A DNA stretch of 58,873 nucleotides from TTA-H9 sp002071415. GTDB taxonomy: Bacteria; Bacteroidota; Bacteroidia; Bacteroidales; TTA-H9. This document shows positions 28,401-37,422 of the stretch, in pieces (the first letter of the stretch is position 1; the number at the start of each line of letters is the position of its first letter). The notes beneath the pieces were generated by a model. That model worked only from the letters and a program-made list of their open reading frames with translations, ran no database searches and was not told where the DNA came from. Location of the stretch: contig DAONSX010000008.1 in NCBI GenBank assembly GCA_035411425.1, forward strand, positions 1-58,873. The letters are read 5' to 3'. Both the position numbers and the translations under genes were made by a program.

Positions 28401-29055
28401 AGGGGTTGCGATAAGCATTTTCTCCAAATTGAGAATTTCCTCCTTCAAAACGAATTTCTACGTCGATGTTCTTATAAACGATAAGTTCTTTAGTAACGGG
28501 ATTGTATTGAAAAGGAGTGATTCCGAGCAGAACAACATCTACGCCTCTAATTTTTGAAACTTCCGATAATTTAATCGGTTGAGCCGGATAGAATGCATTT
28601 ACGGAATAGATGGCTGGATTTTTTTCATAATGCAATGGACTGTCATCAGATTCCAGAGGAATACGGGGTGCAGGTCCAACTTCTACATTTTGAAATTTTT
28701 CGATTTCTACCGATTTTATATCAAGAACCGGTGTAGCACCTTGTGGAATGGCAATAAAGCGGCTTTCGCCAGCTAAATTGGGAGCACCTTCGTCGTTGGG
28801 CAAAAAGACCCCGCTCAACAATACGCTTTTCATTTGCTCGCCATTAAGTGTAAAATCCTCTAAATAGAACTCGTTCACTACATATTGAACTTCGACAGCG
28901 CTTGATTTGGATTCTTTCAGGTTAAATCCTTGCTTCGTCGATGAATTCTGTAATGTAATGGTTTGAGTCTGGGCCAAAACTCCAACGCTTTGCATCAACA
29001 TAAAGAAGATGAGCGTTGCATAAACTGTAAGGGAGTAGAACTTTGTTTTCATCAT
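25408..29055 (-). CDS. Gingipain-like C25 cysteine peptidase, multidomain, T9SS cargo
   Basis: A 1215-residue exported protein. Signal peptide 1-29; C25 propeptide-like region to about 240; peptidase domain about 250-650. The catalytic pair is His498 in HRDHG and Cys530 in NCLTG, matching the spacing and context in gingipains. An Ig-like segment (655-730) leads to a PKD domain (735-810), then two repeats of about 75 residues with CxNTDPxELTGG and PEGG cores (893-966, 970-1043) and a T9SS sorting domain (about 1130-1215; 'SIYPNPNQGNFTI', 'LPDGIYILVIETN'). It would be secreted and surface-anchored; the target protein is unknown. The codon and domain style match its neighbours, so recent transfer is not suggested. 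Confidence 0.9.
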   Translation of the reverse strand: MMKTKFYSLTVYATLIFFMLMQSVGVLAQTQTITLQNSSTKQGFNLKESKSSAVEVQYVVNEFYLEDFTLNGEQMKSVLLSGVFLPNDEGAPNLAGESRFIAIPQGATPVLDIKSVEIEKFQNVEVGPAPRIPLESDDSPLHYEKNPAIYSVNAFYPAQPIKLSEVSKIRGVDVVLLGITPFQYNPVTKELIVYKNIDVEIRFEGGNSQFGENAYRNPYFDAILSDNLLNYSSLSHIDYAARYASYYAPTEDDECEYIIICPDGPEFQTWADSIRKFRTEQGILTKVFTLTQIGGNTTTAIETFINNAYNNWSIKPIACLLLGDYGTNATNSIISPIYNNYCVSDNIYADVDGDMMPDVIFSRITARNTTELQVMVTKVLNYERNPPTDTTFYNRPITALGWQTERWFQICSEVVGGFFKNKLGKNPVRQNAIYQGNPNVDPWSTATNTNTVLNYFGPNGQGYIPATPQELGGWTGGSATGINNAINNGAFIIQHRDHGMETGWGEPSYTNSNINALSNTNLTFVMTINCLTGKYNWGSECFAEKFHRHTKNGLNAGALGLLAPSETSYSFVNDTYVWGVYDNWWTDFMPSYASTPEPRGVLPSFGNAAGKYFLRQSSWPYNTNNKAVTYYLFHHHGESWSVLYTQMPQHINITYDSVIYQTNTTFTVEATPGAQVALTLDGQIVGVQTANITPIVFNLPPLTAGQKLVLVATKQNYFRYRHEMTVAIDQLLANFTANITSGCEGLSVDFTDLSSGHPTSWLWTFEGGTPSTSTLQNPTGIVYATQGSYPVTLTVTKGTESHTTTLENFITAWAEPTAPIAHDTSACYAMPVPDLIAEGENIRWYSDSLLTNQVYSGNTFPTGITQIGTFNYYVTQSAGTCEGPATMVTLTISDYPIVTLTPFETVCVNTDPFELTGGNPEGGLWQGIGVDTNYFNPSTAGAGEHPLSYTYTNEFGCSTTISQPITVMDLPEVSLAPFTPLCDNTDPIELTGGVPEGGIYSGNGVENGFFYPSNIGAGETEILYSYTDNTTGCSNFASQSISVKASPIVLFGGDTTICHNHVITLDATNENSTYLWSTGETTPAIIVDSTGVGIGGVKNISVTVNNSDGCIASANINITFKDCTGIEELASSLGISIYPNPNQGNFTIEFHAKQPTSVNMRILNLFAQQVFALDNLKINTQTLQKINLDQLPDGIYILVIETNGRTFTQKFVINK

Positions 29056-29086
29056 GATATAAATAAACTGATTGTTAATACATTAG

Positions 29087-31159
29087 TTATAAGTTGTAAA
29101 TCAAAATTTTCTTTGTGAGGTGAAAAGAATTCGAATTAATGTGCAGCAAATATAATCCATTTTTTACAGTTTGAGTATCCAATTTGATATTTTTCTGATT
29201 TCTATTGTCTTTAGTTAGAATAATTCTTCCCGTAAAGTCGATTAATTGGAGTTGAAAACTCGACGATTCTTCTGAAGTAATTTCAATGAATTGGTTTACA
29301 GGAGAATAGACGATATTGAAATTATTGGAATTGTTTCGGGCATAAGGAATAGAAGTAAGATTGCTTGTCCATATTTTCATTGCAGGATCGCCTAAGATAT
29401 TGCAGTCATAAAAGCACCAGCGAAGTGCACCTTCCTCCCATTGACCAGGGGCATTGACCCATGGAGCAGTTTTAATACGTGAATATTGGTGGGTAGCACC
29501 TATCCGATCGTAACCCTCCGTATAAAGGGCATTGACAAACTCACGGTGAAGATGGAGGGAGGGGCCTTCGGTTTGGCCTTCGTTAAACCAGCCATATCTC
29601 GAATTAAATGCCCCGGCAACTGCAAAATTTTCGATTTTCAGCATTTCTTCTGCAATGCAGTCGGAATAATCGAATGCTCCACAGATACATCCATGTGTAT
29701 AAACCAAAGTATAATTATGGTCGATCCCATTCACCTGAGAAAAATTCTGGTTGTTTATATCGCTCGAAGAAAGTTTCATGGCATAATCCCAGTTTGCATG
29801 GCCAGCATGATGGATAAATGATTTTCCAGTGTTGATCTTTTGCAGTAAATCATATTTCGACCAGTAACCTAAATGACTTTCATACAATGAATCTATTTCC
29901 TGATATTCAGGTATACCATTAGTGATATAGCCGTTATCTTCATGATATCCAATCAGCTGTTTCAGGTAATCTTCTCCAAAAGTCAAAGGATTATTGTAAA
30001 GCAGTTCGCCAGCCATCAGAGGTTTTTCGAGTTCATTGGGGATAGGGTTCGATTGATAGCTAATGATTTTATGAAGCATATTCTGAAGTTCGGTGGTAGT
30101 ACTGAAAGGAAGGCGGGCAACGGCCACCTCTGGCAATAAATCATCTTCTCCTATTTCACCCCAAAGGTCGTCTCCATCGTCATTCCAAGTTCCATCCAAG
30201 GCTGAATAATAGAGGTCAGAAGGAATATTGTTGTCTTCATAGATTGAAGATGAAAAAACCTTACAGTAAAATCCTCTTGCTGGAAAAATCTCTACATCAC
30301 CTCCCAATAAGACGTATGATATTCCATTTTGCTGGTATTGAGCAATGATGAAATTTCGGATTTTTTCCTGATCGTCTTGACCTGCCGTATTGGTCAGAAC
30401 GTTTTCGAGAGTATCGATTCTCACCGCTATTCCGTTTTGTTCGTAAAGAGAAGCCAATGGGAAGAAATATTCGGTGAAAGATTCTTTGGTGAGTATTAGC
30501 AGGTCGTAAGGGTTGTTCAACTTTTTATCCGAAGCGTATTGATGTATTTCAGAAGCATTTTGGATCAGGTTTTTCAAATCTTTATCAGAAAATGAGACAG
30601 GGTAAAGGTTTTCTAAAGCTTTTCTGGCTTTATGGGTTTCGTGACAAAAGATCTTGACTTTTGCATGTTGATAGACAATCACTTTTTGCTCTTTTGGAAA
30701 ATATTCTACTGGAGTCAAAGTGGAAAGAGCAATAGACAAGCCTTTAAAAAAATGAGTGCTGAGTTTTCCTTGTTTGCTGTTGGGATAGGGTTTTGAAGAC
30801 GAATAGATTTTTTCGTTTTGGAGCCATTTTGAATTTCCCGCCAAGGAATAAGGCTTTGCGTGTTGCATAGGAAGGATGGATGAAGCAAGATGAATTTCGA
30901 AAGGCTGGGAATATTCCACCTCCATTGAATCGGCTTCATGGGCTGGAGGCAGCAATAACTTCACCGCCTGATAGGGAAGTCCGGGTGCACCAGCTTCTCC
31001 AGCTATTTGACAACCAGCCAGAAACAAAGATGAATATCCTGAAATATCTTTAATAATGGGATTATTCCAGGAGTAAGAATGCTCGATTACTTGTGTTTTA
31101 GCAACCATCGAGAACATAAGGCATTCGGCCAAGATCAAGTAAAACTTTCTCATAGACAT
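29087..31159 (-). CDS. Gingipain-like C25 cysteine peptidase, short form, T9SS cargo
   Basis: A 690-residue second C25 peptidase, 31 bp upstream of the longer one on the same strand. It has a signal peptide (about 1-22), propeptide (to about 205), a peptidase domain with His454 in 'HHAGHANWDYAM' and Cys491 in 'THGCICGAF', and 'DGTWNDDGDDLWGE' of the kind that binds calcium in this family. A T9SS C-terminal domain covers the last 75 residues or so ('GRIILTK', 'LYLLHINSN'). Two candidate starts (M1, M3) are equally good. The tight spacing suggests one transcript for both peptidases. Confidence 0.9.
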   Translation of the reverse strand: MSMRKFYLILAECLMFSMVAKTQVIEHSYSWNNPIIKDISGYSSLFLAGCQIAGEAGAPGLPYQAVKLLLPPAHEADSMEVEYSQPFEIHLASSILPMQHAKPYSLAGNSKWLQNEKIYSSSKPYPNSKQGKLSTHFFKGLSIALSTLTPVEYFPKEQKVIVYQHAKVKIFCHETHKARKALENLYPVSFSDKDLKNLIQNASEIHQYASDKKLNNPYDLLILTKESFTEYFFPLASLYEQNGIAVRIDTLENVLTNTAGQDDQEKIRNFIIAQYQQNGISYVLLGGDVEIFPARGFYCKVFSSSIYEDNNIPSDLYYSALDGTWNDDGDDLWGEIGEDDLLPEVAVARLPFSTTTELQNMLHKIISYQSNPIPNELEKPLMAGELLYNNPLTFGEDYLKQLIGYHEDNGYITNGIPEYQEIDSLYESHLGYWSKYDLLQKINTGKSFIHHAGHANWDYAMKLSSSDINNQNFSQVNGIDHNYTLVYTHGCICGAFDYSDCIAEEMLKIENFAVAGAFNSRYGWFNEGQTEGPSLHLHREFVNALYTEGYDRIGATHQYSRIKTAPWVNAPGQWEEGALRWCFYDCNILGDPAMKIWTSNLTSIPYARNNSNNFNIVYSPVNQFIEITSEESSSFQLQLIDFTGRIILTKDNRNQKNIKLDTQTVKNGLYLLHINSNSFHLTKKILIYNL

Positions 31160-31280
31160 TGGATATAAATAATTACTTGTTTTAATAATTGCTTAAAAAT
31201 CATTAAAGACACATGCAAAGTTCATAAAATTTTTAAACCCTCAGCATTTAATTGGGAAAAAGAATGAGTAAATTTCGATC

Positions 31281-31309
31281 AAAAAAGTTTAGGGGCTCGA
31301 AAGGCCCCT
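31281..31309 (-). terminator. Terminator after the 349-residue T9SS protein gene
   Basis: AGGGGC (31291-31296) and GCCCCT (31304-31309) form a 6-bp G+C stem; on the minus strand it is followed by AAAC and six T. It lies right after the stop at 31312. Confidence 0.75.
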
Positions 31310-31311
31310 GG

Positions 31312-32361
31312 TTATTGACGTTTTATAAGTTTACCCAAGCGAATCAATTCTTCGCTGTCGTATAATTTGAAAACGTATAAACCTGTTGGCAAGTCATTTA
31401 ACTTAATTTTTATCTGTGGCGAAGGAACAACTTCTATTAGCTTTACTATTTTGCCATCCATCGAGATGAGTTCGATTCTTGAAATGTTCCGGTCAGATTC
31501 GAATATAACGAAATTTTGAACGGGATTTGGGAAATATCGGAATGAGAAATCGGGATAATTCCTTGTGTGTAAAGAGGGGTCGACCCTTATCCAGTTCAAA
31601 TTGACCGGCTGATTGAAGGTATCTAATTCGACAGTTACAAGAGGATAGAGCAGATTATGCATTTGGAATTCTATGGAATTGTAAACATTGATGCTGCTAT
31701 CTACCTCGAACCAGGTTCCCATAATATATGCCAATATGGTAGTATTTTCGGTTTTATTGGTCAGTGTCTTTAAAACCTTAATATCGGCGTAAGGTAGTTT
31801 CATGATTCCCCATCCAACGACTTCATGTTTTACGCTGGCCCTAATGTTGATTGCAAGGCTATCGACAAAATAACCAGAAATGGTATCATTGTAAGGAATT
31901 TTGGTCAGGCTTTGCGGATGACTTTCAACGATTGAACCCATCGTATAAGGATAGGTGTAAATGAGTTCGGGTGTAATATAGATGATAGAAAGTAATAATG
32001 CTGTATCCATAGGCATTACAGCTCCTATAATGCCAATTTTATCGGGAGTTCGCGAAAGAATGTAATAATTATTATTTTTTTGAAAAACCAGATTTCCTTC
32101 AGGATATTGGCCTGCGAAAGGCAGGTTAGCTAAATCTGAGATTTGAATCGGAGTAGAATCGGCTGCAATCAAACCCGACAGATCCCAGATTTGATTGGCG
32201 CCATTAGGAGAAATATCAGTATTTTCGAGAGTAGTCGGCACGTATTCCCAGGTAGAATAGGGAATAGGAGGGAAATCGTGGTAAGTAATCGTAATCTGTC
32301 CCATTATGAGCCTTGTGCTTAATATAAGGACTAATGACATCAGAAGAATTTTAGTTTTCAT
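31312..32361 (-). CDS. Exported T9SS-sorted protein of unknown function
   Basis: A 349-residue protein with a signal peptide (1-21) and a T9SS C-terminal domain ('FRYFPNPVQNFVIFESD', 'LPTGLYVFKLYDSEEL'). The middle part has the landmarks 'GANQIWDLSGL', 'YTYPYTMGSIVESH' and 'VGWGIMKLPYADI'. The same landmarks (nWDFtSL, fPYTYGDS, aWGlLLLPcsgf) occur in the protein encoded at 43464-44522, so the two are distant paralogues. No enzyme motif is visible; it is probably a surface protein. Confidence 0.8.
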   Translation of the reverse strand: MKTKILLMSLVLILSTRLIMGQITITYHDFPPIPYSTWEYVPTTLENTDISPNGANQIWDLSGLIAADSTPIQISDLANLPFAGQYPEGNLVFQKNNNYYILSRTPDKIGIIGAVMPMDTALLLSIIYITPELIYTYPYTMGSIVESHPQSLTKIPYNDTISGYFVDSLAINIRASVKHEVVGWGIMKLPYADIKVLKTLTNKTENTTILAYIMGTWFEVDSSINVYNSIEFQMHNLLYPLVTVELDTFNQPVNLNWIRVDPSLHTRNYPDFSFRYFPNPVQNFVIFESDRNISRIELISMDGKIVKLIEVVPSPQIKIKLNDLPTGLYVFKLYDSEELIRLGKLIKRQ

Positions 32362-32745
32362 GGCTGGTTTTGAATTTTAGGAAAGATGATACAAATTTAA
32401 TCATAAATGAGGCCATTTCAACATATTGTTGGAAAGAAATCGTCATAAATGAATGGAGATTTCTCTTGAAATAGAGAATAATTTTCTTCTTTCGAAAGAA
32501 ATTATAAATTTCTCTTGACAAAGGCCTCGAATTGTTGTAATTTTGCAAACCATTATAATCATAATCAATGATTTAAAATTTTTTTGATGATGAGAAAATA
32601 ATCGATAGCAACCATTTCTTCAGATGATTGAATTTCAGGAAAATTGCTTAAGATTTATCACAAAGTCATTTGATAGGAGTTATCATCGAAGAAGAAATCT
32701 TTTATCGTAAGAATTCAAACAGATTAATCAATTTTGGAATAACCA
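32362..32745. other. Divergent intergenic region upstream of queA
   Basis: About 380 bp. It holds CTTG (32514-32517) with TAATTTTG (32538-32545) 20 bases further on, a good Bacteroidota promoter pointing toward queA about 200 bp away. No gene was found between; a long leader or a small RNA is possible. Confidence 0.4.
32514..32545 (+). promoter_or_regulatory. Promoter-like element upstream of queA
   Basis: CTTG-N20-TAATTTTG. The distance of 200 bp to queA makes the target uncertain. Confidence 0.45.
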
Positions 32746-33795
32746 ATGAAACTTTCGCAGTTTAAATTTTATTTACCACAAGAGCTCATTGCAAACTACC
32801 CTGCCGATGATCCTGATGCAGCGCGAATGATGGTATTGAATCGAAAGACACAGACCATCGAGCATAAGCAATTCAAAGATGTAATAGATTATTTCGATGA
32901 GGGTGATGTTTTTGTGATCAACAACACCAAGGTTTTTCCCGCCAGATTGTATGGCGAGAAGGAAAAAACGGGAGCAAAGATTGAAGTGTTTTTGTTGAGA
33001 GAACTCAATCGTGAGACTCGTCTTTGGGATGTTTTAGTCGATCCGGCTCGAAAAATCAGGATTGGCAACAAGCTCTATTTTGGTAAAAATGATGAGCTGG
33101 TTGCCGAAGTCATCGATAATACTACTTCGAGGGGCCGAACCATAAGATTTTTATACGATGGGCCTTACGAAAAGTTCAGAAAGACTCTGATGCAGTTGGG
33201 TGAGACACCTTTACCCAAAATTCATCAGCGGCCTGTGGAAACTGAGGATGCAAAACGTTATCAAACTATTTATGCAAAGTATGAAGGTGCAGTGGCTGCG
33301 CCTACTGCTGGTATGCACTTTACACGCAATCTGATGAAGCGGATGGAAATAAAAGGGATACGTTTTGCCGAGATTACACTTCATACTGGTGTGGGAAATT
33401 TCAGAGAGATTGAAGTGGAAGACCTGACCAAGCATAAGATGGATTCGGAAGAGATGTTTATCGAAGAAGAAGCAGCTAAGATAATCAATGAAGCCAAATT
33501 GTCTCATCGTAAAGTTTGTGCGGTAGGGACTACTTCGCTCAAAGCCCTCGAAACCGCAGCTACTATCAATGGAAAAATTAAACCTTACCGAGGATGGTCG
33601 AACAAATTCATTTTTCCACCTTATGAGTTTTCGGTTCCCGATGCGATGATTTCGAATTTTCATCTTCCTCTTTCGCCCATGCTGATGGTTGTTTGTGCCT
33701 TCGGTGGTTACGACTTTGTTATGAAAGCCTATAAAGAGGCCATCGAAAAGAAGTATAAATTTTTTACTTACGGCAATGCTATGTTGATTATTTAA
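32746..33795 (+). CDS. queA: tRNA preQ1(34) S-adenosylmethionine ribosyltransferase-isomerase
   Basis: A 349-residue QueA, which moves the ribosyl part of SAM onto preQ1 in the wobble position of GUN-reading tRNAs to form epoxyqueuosine. Family motifs: 'PQELIANYPADDPDAARMMVLNR' at the N-terminus, 'FVINNTKVFPARLYG', 'AAPTAGMHFT', 'LHTGVGNFREIEVEDLTKHKMDSEE' and 'VGTTSLKALETAA'. Full length. ispD follows 38 bp downstream on the same strand. Confidence 0.96.
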   Translation: MKLSQFKFYLPQELIANYPADDPDAARMMVLNRKTQTIEHKQFKDVIDYFDEGDVFVINNTKVFPARLYGEKEKTGAKIEVFLLRELNRETRLWDVLVDPARKIRIGNKLYFGKNDELVAEVIDNTTSRGRTIRFLYDGPYEKFRKTLMQLGETPLPKIHQRPVETEDAKRYQTIYAKYEGAVAAPTAGMHFTRNLMKRMEIKGIRFAEITLHTGVGNFREIEVEDLTKHKMDSEEMFIEEEAAKIINEAKLSHRKVCAVGTTSLKALETAATINGKIKPYRGWSNKFIFPPYEFSVPDAMISNFHLPLSPMLMVVCAFGGYDFVMKAYKEAIEKKYKFFTYGNAMLII

Positions 33796-33833
33796 TCTCA
33801 TTTTCTGAGATTTCCTTCCAGAGTTAAAGATTT

Positions 33834-34529
33834 ATGATGGAAAAATATGCGATCATTGTTGCAGGGGGTAGTGGCTCGAGAATGAAGTCTGTTACTCCCA
33901 AACAATTTGCATTGCTGGCAGGGAAACCAGTCTTGTTGTATAGTATAGAAGCTTTTTTAAAGGCCTTTGAGGATATCCGTATCGTGATTGTGATTCAACA
34001 GGGTATGGAAGCATTCTGGTTTACGATGAAAAAGGAATACCAACTTTCAGAAAGGATTCTGATAGTTCATGGCGGCACTGAGAGATTTCATTCCGTTAAG
34101 AATGGCCTCGAAAAAGTTCCCGATGATGTTTTAGTGGGTATTCATGATGCGGCGCGACCACTTATTGACGCAGAACTTATCGGAAAAACTTTTCAAATCG
34201 CCGAAAAAAAGAAAAATTGTATACCTGCCATATTTGCTCATGATTCTGTGCGGATTTTGGATGATGTGGAAATTTCACGTCCAGTTCCTCGTGAAAGGGT
34301 TCAATTGATCCAAACGCCTCAGGTGTTTTATTCCACTCCACTTAAAAAGGCTTATCGAACTTCTTTTCATGAGCAATTTACCGATGATGCAAGCATCTGG
34401 GAATTTGCGGGGAATAAAGTAGAATTTTGCGAAGGGAGCCCATTCAATCTCAAAATAACCATTCCTTCTGATTTTGCCTTGGCCGAAGCCTTACTGATGG
34501 CCCGCCAAAAGGAAGCTGGTTCTTTCTGA
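33834..34529 (+). CDS. ispD: 2-C-methyl-D-erythritol 4-phosphate cytidylyltransferase
   Basis: A 231-residue nucleotidyltransferase of the non-mevalonate isoprenoid pathway; it joins CMP to methylerythritol phosphate. The nucleotide loop is 'AGGSGSRMKSVTPKQF' (about 11-26), with 'VGIHDAARPLID' near 100 and a late 'TDDASIWE' and 'NLKITIPSDFALAE'. MM at the start leaves two adjacent ATGs. Its product pathway feeds the idi/crtB genes found 20 kb away. Confidence 0.94.
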   Translation: MMEKYAIIVAGGSGSRMKSVTPKQFALLAGKPVLLYSIEAFLKAFEDIRIVIVIQQGMEAFWFTMKKEYQLSERILIVHGGTERFHSVKNGLEKVPDDVLVGIHDAARPLIDAELIGKTFQIAEKKKNCIPAIFAHDSVRILDDVEISRPVPRERVQLIQTPQVFYSTPLKKAYRTSFHEQFTDDASIWEFAGNKVEFCEGSPFNLKITIPSDFALAEALLMARQKEAGSF

Positions 34530-34573
34530 TTTGAATTTGTTTCAGAGAAAAGGGCTTGAAGTTTCGTGCTTTG

Positions 34574-37354
34574 CTAATAAACGACATTGATGATTTTTCC
34601 TGGAACGACGATGATTTTTTTGGGCTTATTCCCTTGAAGATAATAGGCAGTCTTTTCGTTATTTATGATTGCTTGTTCGATTTCATCGTTGTTCAAATCG
34701 AGGGGAAGAGAAATATTGAACCGAACCTTCCCATTGAATGAAACAGGATAATCGAAAGAGGTTTCCATTAGATATTCTCCTTTGTAATCGGGGAGGTGGG
34801 CATAGGTAATGCTTTCATTGTGCCCACTCATTTCCCAGAGTTCTTCGGCAATATGTGGAGCATAAGGAGAAATGAGAATGATAAGTGGCTCGAGTATTTG
34901 GCGCTTATTGCATTTTAAATCAGTTAGTTCATTGATGGCAATCATAAAGGCACTGACCACTGTATTGAATGAGTATCGTTCGATATCTTCCCTCACCTTC
35001 TTAATGGTTCGGTGCAGGATTTTCAGTTCTTTTTCATCGGCTGGCGAGTCGCTCAAGTAAAAATGATTATGATTATCATGAAACAGTTTCCAGAATTTTC
35101 TTAAAAAGCGGAATACTCCTTCTATTCCCATGGTATTCCATGGTTTTGACTGTTCAAGGGGACCTAAGAACATCTCATAAATTCTCAAGGTATCGGCACC
35201 ATATTTCTCGATCAAGTCATCAGGATTCTGGACATTATGAAGAGATTTCGACATTTTTTCGATTTCATAACCACAAACATATTTGCCGTCTTCCAGAATA
35301 AAGTCGGCATCGGTGAGATCAGGACGCCATTTCCTAAAAGCCTCCACATCCAGAATATCATTATCGACCAGGTGAATATCGACATGAATGGGTTGTACAT
35401 CGTAAATGTCTTTCAGGCTAAGCGAGACGAAGGTGTTGGTTCCTTTGATACGATAGACGATGCTGCTACGACCTTGAATCATGCCTTGATTGATGAGTTT
35501 TTGGAAGGGTTCGTCTTCTACGGCTAAACCTATATCGTAAAGAAATTTACACCAGAAGCGTGAATAGATCAAATGCCCAGTAGCGTGTTCAGAACCGCCT
35601 ATATACAAATCGACATTTCTCCAATAATTAACTGCTTCATGTGAGAAATACGCCTTATCATTATGAGGATCCATGTAGCGGAAATAATAACCACTGGAGC
35701 CGGCGAAGCCTGGCATAGTGTTGGTTTCGAGTGGATAACCCTTATAATTCCAATTTTTAGCTCTAGCCAAAGGAGGCTCACCATTTGTAGTCGGCAAGAA
35801 GGCATCGATAAGGGGTAACTCTAAGGGCAATTCATTTTCAGGCAATGTATAAGGGATGCCATCTTTATAATAAACAGGGAAAGGTTCGCCCCAATAACGC
35901 TGACGACTGAAAATAGCATCGCGCAGGCGATAACTGATGGTCCTATGACCAATACCCATTTCTTCTACTTTAGCCACAGCTGCCTTAATAGCATCATTCA
36001 CGTCCATACCATTCATAAAACCACTGTTGATCATGATTCCTTCCTTTGCATCATAAGAGGAATCGCAAAGATTGATATCTAAGATTTCTTCGTTGGGTTT
36101 TTTTACTACTTGGATGATAGGAAGTTGAAAATGGCGAGCAAAGATGAAGTCTCGGCTATCATGAGCAGGAACAGCCATAATAGCCCCCGTTCCATATCCG
36201 GCTAATACATAATCAGCAATCCAAACGGGTATCTTTTTATTGTTGAATGGATTGATGGCATAAGCACCTGTAAACACCCCTGTTACTCTTTTCACCTCTG
36301 CCATACGTTCACGCTCAGATCGGTTTTTAGCCCATGTAATATAGGAAGATACGTCATAAAGGTGTGAAGTCGTAGTAATTTTTTCTGCGAAAGGATGCTC
36401 GGGGCTCAGAACCATAAATGTTGCGCCGAATATCGTATCAGGGCGAGTCGTAAAAATTTCGATAGCATCCTCATAATCAGCTAACTTGAAGAATATGGTG
36501 CATCCTTCACTCCTACCTATCCAGTTTCTTTGGATATCCTTGATGGAATCGCTCCAGTCGATTTTTTCGAGGCCTTCGAGCAAGCGTTCGGCGTAAGCCG
36601 TTATTCTAAGCAGCCATTGTTTCATTTTAACTCTTTCGACAGGATAGCCACCCCTCACAGATAATCCATCACTTACTTCATCGTTAGCTAAAACAGTGCC
36701 CAGCTCGGAACACCAGTTGACAATGGTTTCCGATTGATAAGCCAGACGATATTCCATCAAGATTTCCGAACGTGTTTTTTCAGTGGCCGAATTCCAGTAT
36801 TGAGCCGAAAAAGAGGGAACTTTGCCGGAAACTGCTTCTATGCCCTCATTTCCATTCAATGAAAAATATTCCATTAATTCGCTGATAGGACAAGCTTTGT
36901 CGAGTTTCTTGTCGTACCAGGAATTGAAAAGCTGTATAAAAGTCCATTGTGTCCATTTATAATAAGAAGGATCGCAGGTTCTTATTTCTCTGTCCCAATC
37001 GAAAGAAAAACCTAATCTATCCAATTGCTTTCTATAGCGTTCGATATTTTTACGGGTAGTAATTTCAGGATGAGTTCCTGTTTGAATGGCATACTGTTCG
37101 GCGGGCAACCCAAAGGCATCATAACCCATAGGATGCAAGACATTGTAGCCTTTCAGTCGCATGTATCGGGCATAAATATCTGAAGCGATATATCCCAAAG
37201 GATGTCCTATGTGCAACCCAGCACCCGAAGGATAGGGGAACATGTCCAGAACGTAAAATTTAGGTTTGCTACTGGCATTTTCGGTTTTGAAAGTCTTGTT
37301 ATTACTCCAGTATTTTTGCCACTTGAGCTCGATTTCTCTGAAATTATACTCCAT
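34574..37354 (-). CDS. leuS: Leucyl-tRNA synthetase
   Basis: A 926-residue class I synthetase that charges tRNA-Leu. HIGH is at residues 48-51 ('AGLHIGHPLGY'), KMSKS is in 'YEIEKMSKSLHNVQNPDDL', and the editing domain with 'TTRPDTIFGATFMVLSPEHP' and 'GTGAIMAVPAHDSRD' is intact. The C-terminal anticodon-binding part ends with an 'NPKKIIVVPGKIINVV'-like tail. It is full length. It converges with ispD, with 44 bp between the stop codons. Confidence 0.97.
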   Translation of the reverse strand: MEYNFREIELKWQKYWSNNKTFKTENASSKPKFYVLDMFPYPSGAGLHIGHPLGYIASDIYARYMRLKGYNVLHPMGYDAFGLPAEQYAIQTGTHPEITTRKNIERYRKQLDRLGFSFDWDREIRTCDPSYYKWTQWTFIQLFNSWYDKKLDKACPISELMEYFSLNGNEGIEAVSGKVPSFSAQYWNSATEKTRSEILMEYRLAYQSETIVNWCSELGTVLANDEVSDGLSVRGGYPVERVKMKQWLLRITAYAERLLEGLEKIDWSDSIKDIQRNWIGRSEGCTIFFKLADYEDAIEIFTTRPDTIFGATFMVLSPEHPFAEKITTTSHLYDVSSYITWAKNRSERERMAEVKRVTGVFTGAYAINPFNNKKIPVWIADYVLAGYGTGAIMAVPAHDSRDFIFARHFQLPIIQVVKKPNEEILDINLCDSSYDAKEGIMINSGFMNGMDVNDAIKAAVAKVEEMGIGHRTISYRLRDAIFSRQRYWGEPFPVYYKDGIPYTLPENELPLELPLIDAFLPTTNGEPPLARAKNWNYKGYPLETNTMPGFAGSSGYYFRYMDPHNDKAYFSHEAVNYWRNVDLYIGGSEHATGHLIYSRFWCKFLYDIGLAVEDEPFQKLINQGMIQGRSSIVYRIKGTNTFVSLSLKDIYDVQPIHVDIHLVDNDILDVEAFRKWRPDLTDADFILEDGKYVCGYEIEKMSKSLHNVQNPDDLIEKYGADTLRIYEMFLGPLEQSKPWNTMGIEGVFRFLRKFWKLFHDNHNHFYLSDSPADEKELKILHRTIKKVREDIERYSFNTVVSAFMIAINELTDLKCNKRQILEPLIILISPYAPHIAEELWEMSGHNESITYAHLPDYKGEYLMETSFDYPVSFNGKVRFNISLPLDLNNDEIEQAIINNEKTAYYLQGNKPKKIIVVPGKIINVVY

Positions 37355-37422
37355 TCACTATACAAAATTTGAAATTGCAAAAGTAGGACATTACAACGTT
37401 TCGCTCTATCCTGTCTTGGGTT

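Noticed and set aside
33211..33801. 196-codon minus-strand frame antisense to queA
   Set aside because: Long, but its codons mirror queA and its product resembles no family.
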